From: JADFXI01 sp963784135
GTDB taxonomy: Bacteria; Nitrospirota; Thermodesulfovibrionia; Thermodesulfovibrionales; Dissulfurispiraceae
NCBI GenBank assembly: GCA_963784135.1
Contig: CAWAQG010000008.1
Coordinates: 372,001-436,000 of the forward strand
Direction of reading: 5' to 3'
DNA length: 64,000 bases
Shown here: piece after piece, positions 33,956-40,968 of the stretch
How the letters are laid out: the number at the start of each line of letters is the position of its first letter
Position numbering within the stretch: position 1 is the stretch's first letter
Notes under the pieces: model-generated
Told to the model about the DNA's origin: nothing
What the model saw: only the letters and a program-made list of their open reading frames with translations
Databases searched by the model: none
Translations under genes and position numbers: made by a program

Positions 33956-34605
33956 ATGAGTTTCCGTGTGCATGGCCTCGGCTTAAAAAAACAGGTAAAA
34001 AGTCTCGATACCCCCTGGCTCGAAAATTATGCCGGCCATGACAGGGACCCTTTTAAAGTTCTTATTTCCTGCCTTCTGAGTCTAAGGACACAGGACAAGA
34101 CAACCGGCGAAGCATCTGAGAGACTGTTTGCTCTGGCGCCGGTCCCTGAAGTGCTGGCCGGACTGCCGGTAAAGACAATAGAAAAAGCGATCTACCCGGT
34201 GGGGTTTTACCGTGTTAAGTCGCAGAGGGTCAAGGCAATAAGCAGGGAAATAATGAATCGATATGGACGGAAAAGTGCCCGATACCATTGAAGAACTCTT
34301 GACCCTTAAAGGCGTGGGCAGAAAGACCGCTAATCTTGTCGTTATCCTGGGCTACGATAAGCCCGGCATTTGCGTTGACACCCATGTGCATAGAATCGTT
34401 AACCGTTGGGGACTTATCACAACAAAAAACCCTAACGAGACTGAATTCAAGGCTGAGAGAACTCCTGCCTGTAAAATACTGGAAAGAACTGAACGGCATG
34501 CTTGTCGCTTTTGGCCAGGGGATATGCAGGCCCATATCCCCCCGCTGTTCCATATGCAGTGTATATCGTTATTGCGAGCGTAAAGGCGTGAGTGTCAGCC
34601 GCTAA
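33956..34605 (+). CDS. nth: Endonuclease III (two frameshifts)
   Basis: DNA glycosylase/AP lyase for oxidised pyrimidines. Pieces in three frames join to about 216 residues: DPFKVLISCLLSLRTQDKTT and VGFYRVKSQRVKAISREI in the first, TIEELLTLKGVGRKTANLVV with the helix-hairpin-helix and catalytic Lys plus DTHVHRIVNRWGL (catalytic Asp) in the second, and LRELLPVKYWKELNGMLVAF in the third. The final frame has the iron-sulfur ligands C-x6-C-x2-C-x5-C (CRPISPRCSICSVYRYC). Frame changes occur near 34262 and at the GG at 34451-34452. The gene ends 12 bases before the tRNA fragment at 34618. Confidence 0.9.
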
Positions 34606-34617
34606 CCCCGAATAAAG

Positions 34618-34673
34618 TGCCGGTGGAGAGACTTGAACTCTCACGGGCCGGAGCCCAACGGATTTTGAGTCCG
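34618..34673 (-). repeat. Partial tRNA-Leu copy (left attachment site)
   Basis: 56 bases identical to 37989-38044, that is, the 3' end of tRNA-Leu through the anticodon loop. It lacks the 5' half, so it is not a functional tRNA. It marks the left junction of the integrated island. Confidence 0.88.
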
Positions 34674-34700
34674 AAAAAGAAGAAATGAAGTAACGTTCAT

Positions 34701-34750
34701 AAGCCCTTGATATTGAGGAATATAACTTTAATATCAAGGGCTTTATCTTT
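34701..34750 (+). terminator. Hairpin near the left end of the island
   Basis: AAGCCCTTGATATT (34701-34714) pairs perfectly with AATATCAAGGGCTT (34730-34743), followed by TATCTTTTAT. It would stop transcription entering or leaving the island. Between here and the fic start (34751-35161) I see no gene; there is only the repeated GGTTACAAAA motif at about 34803-34827. Confidence 0.7.
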
Positions 34751-35161
34751 TATGAGTATTGTTGCGTATGATTGCCCTTGATTGCTCATTCTTGAAGGTG
34801 AGGGTTACAAAAAAGGTTACAAAAGGCTATGGATGATATGGTAGTGTCCTAATTTGAAATTGTTTGTAGTGCTCATCGTCTGAACAGTAGGTAACGTTCA
34901 ACTGATTAAGAAAATAAGTAAATACACGGTCATTTTGCCCCTGCTTCATTGACATGCGATCCAGAACTCATTACCAGAGGGGGCTGGCGGCGCAAGTTGC
35001 AATTTTTATTTAACGAATGTAAAATGTTTGAGTGCTTGGTTGTTAAATGTCTATTGCACAATGAATAGCAATACTGCGTTGATTTACAATATCTTTATTG
35101 TTACGGATGTTAAATCTGCAAGGGGGTATTGGTTAAAACTTAACCTGATGGTTTGCAAATT

Positions 35162-36322
35162 ATGGAACCTGTTTTCAAACATTGTGATTTACAGTTGGTT
35201 GTCCCGGATTTCAAGTCGTCCTTAACCACTCTGATTATCGAACTTGACTACCTACGCAAAAAACAGTTGTCAGGTTCCACCATTCCCGGTGTTTTTTTTC
35301 AGCTTAAACAAATTTTTCACACACTTGAAAGCATAGGCTCGGCACGTATAGAAGGGAACAATACTACGATCATGGAGTACATTGAAAATAAGTTGGCTGG
35401 AGCGCCATCTCAGAATCAAGGCATACGTGAAATTGTGAATATGGAAGAGACAATGTCATTTATAGATGATAATGTTAAGGCTGTACATTTCAACCGCGCC
35501 TTTGTCAGTGAGTTGCACAAGAAGGTTGTAGAAGGGCTTCTTCCTCCTCCCAATGGAGAGGGTGACCATACGCCGGGCCTTTATCGTACAAGGTCTGTCA
35601 GCATTACCCACTCCGCGCATAAGCCTCCTGAGCCGCTTCAAGTAGACTCATATATGGATGAACTGTTTGCTTTCATCAACCAGGGAGATGAACCCAAGTA
35701 CGACTTACTGAAGGTGGCAATAGCGCATCATCGTTTCCTGTGGATACATCCTTTTACTAATGGGAATGGTAGGACAGTCCGTCTTTTTACCTATGCTATG
35801 TTGGTGAACCAAGGTTTTCATGTGGATGTTGGTAGAATACTCAATCCTACGGCAGTTTTCTGTTGCGATCGGAGAAAATATTACCGCTATCTTTCATTAG
35901 CTGATACCTGCAAAGACAAAGGCATTTTAAGCTGGTGCGAGTACGTATTGAAAGGCCTTAAAGACGAAATAGAAAAGATTGACCATCTGCTCGATTATGA
36001 ATATCTGAAGAGTGAAATCCTACTGCCCGCAATCCGGTATTCACATGAAAGAAAGTTTGTTACCGATTTGGAAGCCAAGATACTGAAAATAGCTGTTGAA
36101 AAGCAGGTGCTCCGGGCATCTGGTTTAAAAGGCATCTTGGTTGGGAAAAAAGCCTCGGAGATTTCGCGGCACATTGGCAAGTTAAAAAATAAAAAAATGC
36201 TTATCCCAATTAAGGAAGGAACAAGAAAGTATATCATCAGCTTTAACAATAACTTTCTTTTGAGAGGGATAATTACACTGCTCGGAGATAAGGGCTTCCT
36301 TCCGATTAAAAATGAAGTGTGA
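35162..36322 (+). CDS. Fic-family protein AMPylase
   Basis: Transfers AMP from ATP to a protein hydroxyl group. The 386-residue protein has the complete Fic motif HPFTNGNGRTVR at residues 196-207 and an N-terminal inhibitory motif SARIEG at 60-65, whose Glu blocks the active site (class II Fic). The C-terminal 100 residues (KKASEISRHIGKLKNKKMLI) look like a winged-helix DNA-binding domain, as in the Fic/DUF4172 or Fic-HTH group. I use the ATG at 35162; a TTG three codons earlier is possible and neither has a clear ribosome binding site. Lower GC than its surroundings fits acquisition with the island. Confidence 0.9.
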   Translation: MEPVFKHCDLQLVVPDFKSSLTTLIIELDYLRKKQLSGSTIPGVFFQLKQIFHTLESIGSARIEGNNTTIMEYIENKLAGAPSQNQGIREIVNMEETMSFIDDNVKAVHFNRAFVSELHKKVVEGLLPPPNGEGDHTPGLYRTRSVSITHSAHKPPEPLQVDSYMDELFAFINQGDEPKYDLLKVAIAHHRFLWIHPFTNGNGRTVRLFTYAMLVNQGFHVDVGRILNPTAVFCCDRRKYYRYLSLADTCKDKGILSWCEYVLKGLKDEIEKIDHLLDYEYLKSEILLPAIRYSHERKFVTDLEAKILKIAVEKQVLRASGLKGILVGKKASEISRHIGKLKNKKMLIPIKEGTRKYIISFNNNFLLRGIITLLGDKGFLPIKNEV

Positions 36323-36368
36323 GCAAGATTACCGGGAACGAAGCAGAAGTCTATACTTGCAGGGGAGC

Positions 36369-36434
36369 AGTTCCGGGGACATCATACCGAATTCATAACA
36401 TCTTTCCCAATTAAGTAAAGTGTCCCCGGAATTA
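36369..36434. repeat. Inverted repeat between fic and the restriction-modification remnant
   Basis: AGTTCCGGGGACAT near 36369-36382 and GTGTCCCCGGAATT at 36420-36433 are inverted copies around an AT-rich centre. The second arm directly borders the point where the type ISP gene homology begins. It resembles the short palindromes associated with REP-type (Y1) transposases, but no such gene is present. Confidence 0.55.
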
Positions 36435-37948
36435 TCGTGCCTTCCTTGGAAAATAGACCAAACAGGTGAGGGAGTTTTAGGGTTCATCACTAACCATAGC
36501 TATCTCGATAACCCGACATTCAGAGGCATGAGACAATCCCTTATGACAACCTTTGATGAGATGCACATATTAGACCTTCACGGTAACAGCCTTAAAAAAG
36601 AAAAATGTCCCGATGGGTCAAAGGACGTGAATGTTTTTGATATTCAGCAGGGCGTTGCTATTGCTTTGTTTGTCAAGAAGAGAGGAAAAAAGAAAGCAGT
36701 CCTTCATGCTGATTTAGGGGGGAGAGAGAATCAAAATATTCATGGCTTCAGGATAATGATATTAATACAACAGAATGGAAAAGCGTTAACCCTAAGTCTG
36801 ACTTTTATTTGTTCAGACCGATAGATGAAAGTTTGCATGCTATTTATGAAACGTATCTTAATATTACTGATATTTTCACTGTCAATAGTGTCGGCATTGT
36901 TACTGCAGGAGATAATCTGACGATCCGATGGACTAAAGAAGAAGTATGGCAGACCGTGTTGAATTTTTCTAAGCTTGACCCTGAACTTGCACGACAGACT
37001 TACGATTTGGGAAAGGATGTAAGAGACTGGAAAGTCGAATTAGCACAGAAAGACGTGACGGAAAAAGGTTTAGATAGGAAGAAAATTACACCTATTTTGT
37101 ACCGGCCTTTTGACATTAGATATACTTATTACACAGGCAAGTCAAGGGGTTTTATATGTATGCCACGCCCTGAAATAATGAAGCACATGTTTTATGACAA
37201 CATCGCCTTGATTACTCCAAAACAGTTTAAAGAAGAATCAGGCGCGTTTGTTACTAATAATATCGCAGGTCATAAAACTGTTAGCGCCTATGACATTAAC
37301 TATACCTTCCCGCTCTATCTTTACCCTTTAAAAGAAAAAAAAGGTTTGTTTCATGCAGAGGGAGAGACAAAAGAGCCGAACATAAAACCTGAAATATTGA
37401 AATTCTTATCTAAAGCATATAAGAAAGACATATCCCCTGAAGAAATCTTCTATTACATTTATGCTGTCCTTTATTCAGAGACATACAGGACAAAATATGC
37501 AGAGTTCCTGAAGATAGACTTTCCGAGAGTTCCTTTTACAAAGGAGTTTAAGCTATTCAAGAAGATGTCTGAATACGGAAACAGACTTGTTAACCTTCAC
37601 CTGCTAAAATCACAGGAGCTTGATTCACCGATAGCACGGTTTCAGGGCACGGGAGATAACAGCGTGGGAAAACCGAAGTATGATGATAAAGCAGAGCGTG
37701 GTCATATCAGCAAAGAGCAATACTTTGGAGGCATTTCAGAAGAAGTATGGCGTTATCAAATAGGCGGGTATCAGGTATGCGATAAATGGCTGAAGGACAG
37801 GAAAGATCGGATTCTATCCCTTGATGAGATACAGACCTATTGCCGGATCGTCACAGCAATTCAAAAAACCATAGATATACAGACGGCGATTGATGACGTT
37901 TATGAAGAGGTGGAAAAAACGGTCGTTCCAAATGAGATGAGGGAATAA
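36420..37948 (+). pseudogene. Truncated type ISP restriction-modification enzyme, C-terminal part
   Basis: Homology starts abruptly at about 36440 with KIDQTGEGVLGFITNHSYLD, NPTFRGMRQSLMTTFDEMHI and DLHGNSLKKEKCPDGSKDVN, the end of the DNA methyltransferase domain and start of the target-recognition part of single-polypeptide (LlaGI/type ISP) enzymes. The nuclease, helicase and catalytic methyltransferase motifs are missing. A frame change in the G6 run at 36717-36722 splits the remainder; in the second frame it continues NTTEWKSVNPKSDFYLFRPI, ITPILYRPFDIRYTYYTGKS and EEVWRYQIGGYQVCDKWLKD to the end. Not functional as a nuclease; a relic of a phage-defence gene. Confidence 0.85.
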
Positions 37949-37988
37949 GGCCGACATCTATAAGGAGATAACTCCTTGTTTTTTAAAA

Positions 37989-38044
37989 TGCCGGTGGAGA
38001 GACTTGAACTCTCACGGGCCGGAGCCCAACGGATTTTGAGTCCG
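37989..38044 (-). repeat. Right attachment site within tRNA-Leu
   Basis: Direct-repeat partner of 34618-34673; 56 identical bases reaching from the tRNA 3' end to the anticodon stem. The crossover in the anticodon-stem region is typical of tyrosine integrases that use tRNA genes. Confidence 0.85.
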
Positions 38045-38071
38045 TCGCGTCTGCCATTCCACCACACCGGC
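37989..38071 (-). tRNA. tRNA-Leu (anticodon CAA)
   Basis: Reverse complement: acceptor GCCGGTG paired with CACCGGC and discriminator A, anticodon stem ACGGA/TCCGT with loop CTCAAAA (anticodon CAA), a long variable arm (GGGCTCCGGCCC), and T-arm with GTTCAAGTC. CCA is not encoded. The 3' part of this gene is the right boundary of the island, and it is the target used for integration. Confidence 0.95.
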
Positions 38072-38199
38072 TAATTGAAATAGTATACCATACCGTTGTT
38101 GTCCAAAATAATTTGAGTTTCTAAATAATATGTGTGTTTTGGGGCAGCACCTGCCTGGAAATGGTAGAATAAGCTTACACTAATGTGAGAGGTGTAAAG

Positions 38200-38397
38200 A
38201 TGGAAACAAAGTTAAAAATGATTTATTGGAAAGGCAAGAAGTTTTGGGTGGGAAAACTTGTTGAACATCCTGAAATAATGACACAGGGTGTAACGTTACA
38301 AGAACTTGAAGAAAATATGAAAGAAGCGTATATGCTTATGACGATGGATGACGTTCCGGGGAAGCACAAGGTTAAAGAACTTACTCTCACTGTGTGA
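38200..38397 (+). CDS. hicB: HicB-family antitoxin
   Basis: A 65-residue protein beginning METKLKMIYWKGKKFWVGKL, then LVEHPEIMTQGVTLQELEEN and MKEAYMLM, the partial RNase H-like fold typical of short HicB antitoxins. Start chosen at the ATG after GAGGTG; an in-frame GTG five codons earlier also exists. The last codons overlap the hicA start (GTGA). The pair is in the hicB-hicA order and lies next to the tRNA-Leu integration site. Confidence 0.85.
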   Translation: METKLKMIYWKGKKFWVGKLVEHPEIMTQGVTLQELEENMKEAYMLMTMDDVPGKHKVKELTLTV

Positions 38398-38567
38398 AAA
38401 GAAAAGAGCTCATAAGGAAAATCTCAACGATTGGGTGTGTGATTCTCAGACATGGGCACAGTCACGATATTTACTGGAACCCGAAAACCGGAAAGAAGCA
38501 GCCTGTTCCAAGGCATAATGACATAGATGAAACCCTCGCCCGGCATATAATAAGAGAATTGACGTAA
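38394..38567 (+). CDS. hicA: HicA-family mRNA interferase toxin
   Basis: A 57-residue protein beginning MKRKELIRKISTIGCVILRH, then GHSHDIYWNPKTGKKQPVPRH and DETLARHIIREL. The conserved dsRBD-like pattern with the catalytic His in the RHGHSHD segment matches HicA. A GTG start at 38394 overlaps the hicB stop. HicA cleaves mRNA when not bound by HicB. Confidence 0.85.
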   Translation: MKRKELIRKISTIGCVILRHGHSHDIYWNPKTGKKQPVPRHNDIDETLARHIIRELT

Positions 38568-38825
38568 ATGACAAAAGAAGAAGCAATTAAAAAGAATCTG
38601 GATCTCCATGCGGAGTGGATGAAGTATGCCTTTGATAACCCCGATGTCCTCGACAGGATTCCGAAAGGTGCGGTGCTTGTGATACTTCCCGAGGACGACA
38701 GGGAACTGTATGAGGAGAATTATAGGATGCTGGAGGAACAAAAGAAAAAAGGGGTGCCGGTTTTTGTAGTCACCATGAAGATGCCGAAGCCCCAAATATC
38801 GAGCATTGAGATTATTGCGGCGTAG
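38568..38825 (+). CDS. DUF5647 family protein
   Basis: An 85-residue protein: MTKEEAIKKNLDLHAEWMKY, NPDVLDRIPKGAVLVILPED, DRELYEENYRMLEEQKKKGV, then PVFVVTMKMPK. The RIPKGA-LVILPEDD-ELYEYN pattern matches the small DUF5647 family, often found next to toxin-antitoxin genes. Its start is directly after the hicA stop, so it is cotranscribed with hicBA. Function unknown. Confidence 0.75.
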   Translation: MTKEEAIKKNLDLHAEWMKYAFDNPDVLDRIPKGAVLVILPEDDRELYEENYRMLEEQKKKGVPVFVVTMKMPKPQISSIEIIAA

Positions 38826-38852
38826 ACCCTTTTACCGGCAGTAGTACATTTC

Positions 38853-38926
38853 GTCATACCCGCGAAGGCGGGTATCCATGTTTTGAAAAGAATGGATTCC
38901 CGCTTACGACCCGCGGGAATGACGGG
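38853..38926. repeat. Pair of palindromic repeats
   Basis: Two palindromes in tandem: GTCATACCCGCGAAGGCGGGTATCC split over 38853-38877, and GGATTCCCGC...GCGGGAATGACGGG at 38894-38926, facing each other. They are members of the same dispersed family as those at 28675, 56371 and 56528. Confidence 0.65.
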
Positions 38927-38957
38927 CCCCAATCCGTAAAGCATTGAGAGGTGAAAG

Positions 38958-39152
38958 ATGAATGCAGCGAAAAAATATTTTCAAAAACAACTTTCGGTTC
39001 CTGAATTCAAGCAGTCCTATATGGAAGAGAAGGTAAAGCTGGACATAGAATATTAGTTGGAAGAATTGAAGAAAGATATTCAGTTGTGTAAACCCAGCAA
39101 GGAAATTATCAGAAAAATTAACCGGCTTGAGAAATATGTTTTGGCTGTCTAA
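38958..39152 (+). pseudogene. Small antitoxin-like gene interrupted by a TAG codon
   Basis: The first frame reads MNAAKKYFQKQLSVPEFKQS, then YMEEKVKLDIEY, and stops at TAG (39054-39056). The same frame continues LEELKKDIQLCKPSKEIIRK and INRLEKYVLAV to TAA at 39150-39152. The N-terminus resembles small antitoxins of the (MxxAKKYFEEQMKNPEF) type that accompany RelE-like or XRE-type systems. A single C-to-T change (CAG to TAG) explains the interruption. No toxin gene is adjacent. Confidence 0.55.
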
Positions 39153-39420
39153 AATCTTGGGGAAATGACAAAAGAAGACACCACACCGGCTTACGCTTGC
39201 GACCGTTTATTTTCCGTGCATCCTGAAGAAATTTTCGAGAGAACGGTCATAGGTGCGCTCGAACTTCGCATTGAAAAAGCACGCCGGCAGTTCCCCGTTT
39301 TTCCTGTGATAATGAAGACATTCGCAGCATTTATGCTTCCTCTCACATGAACTGTAGGTGCAATTGCAATATTTCTCGTTGCTCGCTGATATGCATTCCA
39401 TAGGCATTAGTATATCATAA
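39153..39420. other. Gene-poor stretch before tgt
   Basis: I see no convincing gene. A short open frame on the plus strand (39165-39350) has no family resemblance. The 14 bases ACACCACACCGGCT at 39179-39192 match the 5' end region of tRNA-Leu (38060s), which may be chance or a further recombination scar. Confidence 0.45.
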
Positions 39421-40539
39421 TTATTCCGCCTCGCGCCTTAATATCCCTTCCCAGTGTTCTTTAAAAGCGCCGAATGTTTTATCGCGTATTGCAGAGCGCA
39501 TTTCTTTGAAAAAGTTCAGATAGAAATAAAGGTTGTGCAGGGTGTTGAGCCGCATGGAGAGTATTTCTTTCGCAAGGAAGAGGTGCCTTAAGTACGCCCG
39601 CGAGTAGTTCCGGCAGGTGTAGCAGGAGCAGCCGGGATCAAGGGGTCCGGCGTCGCCTTTGAATTCGGTCCTTTTAATGCTGATCCTGCCCCTGCTGGTG
39701 AAGAGTGTCCCGTTGCGGGCATTACGCGTGGGCATGACGCAATCGAACATGTCAAAGCCGTTCCCGACAGCCGTGAGCACGTCAAGGAGATCGCCCACTC
39801 CCATAAGGTACCTGGGACTGTCCGCCGGCATTAGCGGGGCAATGAATTGAATGATTTCATACATCTCCTCTTTGGGCTCTCCTACACTTAATCCTCCCAC
39901 AGCATACCCGTCGAACCCTATGCCGGCCAGTTCATCAATGCTCCTGCCTCGGAGGTCTTTATACATGCTGCCCTGGACAATGCCGAATAAAGATGGACGC
40001 TGAGACTGTGACTCTGTGTCCAGGTATTCTTTGCACCTCCTCGCCCACCTGGTGGTCAACTCGAGTGATTTCACCGCATAGGGATATTCGGCTGGATATG
40101 GAGTGCATTCATCGAACGCCATTGCAATGTCGGAGCCGAGCATTAACTGTACCTCCATTGCCTTTTCCGGCCCGAGGAAGTGAAGTGAGCCGTCGATGTG
40201 GGACCTGAATTCAACGCCGTCTTCCCGTATCTTGTTTAAGGAAGAGAGACTGAAGACCTGGAACCCGCCGCTATCGGTAAGGATAGGCCTGTCCCAGTTC
40301 ATGAATCTATGGAGTCCCCCTACCGCCCTGATTATTTCGTGGCCGGGCCTCAGGTAGAGGTGGTACGTATTGGAGAGAATTATTTCCGCGCCTATGGATT
40401 TCAGCTCCTCGGGAGAAAGGGCCTTGACCGTTCCCTGCGTGCCCACAGGCATAAAGGCAGGAGTGCTGATTGCTCCGCGCACGGTTTCAAGTATGCCGGC
40501 GCGGGCGTTTCCGTCAATATCATTCACACAGAATTTCAT
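39421..40539 (-). CDS. tgt: Queuine tRNA-ribosyltransferase
   Basis: Exchanges guanine for the queuosine precursor preQ1 at position 34 of GUN-anticodon tRNAs. The 372-residue protein has the full set of motifs: STPAFMPVGTQGTVKALSPE, LSNTYHLYLRPG, ILTDSGGFQVFSLS (catalytic Asp), AFDECTPYP, LFGIVQGSMYKDLR, GYAVGGLSVGEP, YLMGVGDLLDVL, FDCVMPTRNARNG (second catalytic Asp) and the zinc site CSCYTC with a downstream His. Start MKFCVNDIDGNARAG fits the family. Confidence 0.97.
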   Translation of the reverse strand: MKFCVNDIDGNARAGILETVRGAISTPAFMPVGTQGTVKALSPEELKSIGAEIILSNTYHLYLRPGHEIIRAVGGLHRFMNWDRPILTDSGGFQVFSLSSLNKIREDGVEFRSHIDGSLHFLGPEKAMEVQLMLGSDIAMAFDECTPYPAEYPYAVKSLELTTRWARRCKEYLDTESQSQRPSLFGIVQGSMYKDLRGRSIDELAGIGFDGYAVGGLSVGEPKEEMYEIIQFIAPLMPADSPRYLMGVGDLLDVLTAVGNGFDMFDCVMPTRNARNGTLFTSRGRISIKRTEFKGDAGPLDPGCSCYTCRNYSRAYLRHLFLAKEILSMRLNTLHNLYFYLNFFKEMRSAIRDKTFGAFKEHWEGILRREAE

Positions 40540-40585
40540 CAGGATATGATAATTGCAAGATGGCTAATAATACAAATGACGGACA

Positions 40586-40747
40586 TGAGGGTAGATGCAT
40601 TTCTTCTTCTATCTCCTGAGTTATCAGTAGTGGGCAGGTAACGTCCTGCCCACAAATTAAGAAATGAGACAAGAGATTATTTTCAATATGTGCTGAGAAT
40701 TGTAATCAAAGGGCTAATCGATAGAAGAAGAAATGCATCTACCTTCA
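40586..40747. repeat. Long inverted repeat with internal hairpin upstream of nrdJ
   Basis: The arms 40590-40613 and 40720-40743 are perfectly complementary over 24 bases and extend with one mismatch to 40586 and 40747. Between them lies another hairpin, GTGGGCAGG (40631-40639) and CCTGCCCAC. No coding frame is apparent inside. It could be a 160-bp MITE-like element or a structured RNA. No clear target duplication is visible. The rest of 40540-40968 holds no gene. Confidence 0.75.
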
Positions 40748-40968
40748 AGTCCTTTCCTGATAGAGAGATTTTTATTAACAATCCATTCACACACAACTCA
40801 CCGGAAATGTTTTTTTAAATCAGGAGATTGCAAAAAAAGCATTTTTCTCCTTGACTCGCACAAGATATTGTGGTTTAATGTCTTGAACTATACAATATAG
40901 CGGTTTTATTAAAATTTATCTTAATCAGGATGGAACTGCCGCTATGAAACAAAAACGGGGGGGATTTT

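Larger units (their letters stand above)
34618..38044. mobile_element. Small integrated island at tRNA-Leu
   Basis: A 3.4-kb segment bounded by an identical 56-bp direct repeat (34618-34673 and 37989-38044) that equals the 3' part of tRNA-Leu up to the anticodon stem. This is the layout left by site-specific integration into a tRNA gene. Contents: a terminator-like hairpin, a Fic protein, a truncated type ISP restriction-modification gene. No integrase gene remains, so the island is probably immobile. The chromosome outside carries endonuclease III on the left and the intact tRNA and hicBA on the right. Confidence 0.85.

Noticed and set aside
34618..34673. A second functional tRNA-Leu gene
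   Set aside because: Only the 3' part is present; D-arm and 5' acceptor strand are missing, and what follows is unrelated.
39165..39350. Possible 61-residue protein after the antitoxin-like pseudogene
   Set aside because: No ribosome binding site, no family resemblance, and odd overlap with a tRNA-like 14-base match. Not supported.
40750..40968. Cobalamin riboswitch before the B12-dependent nrdJ
   Set aside because: No B12-box-like sequence was recognised in the region.
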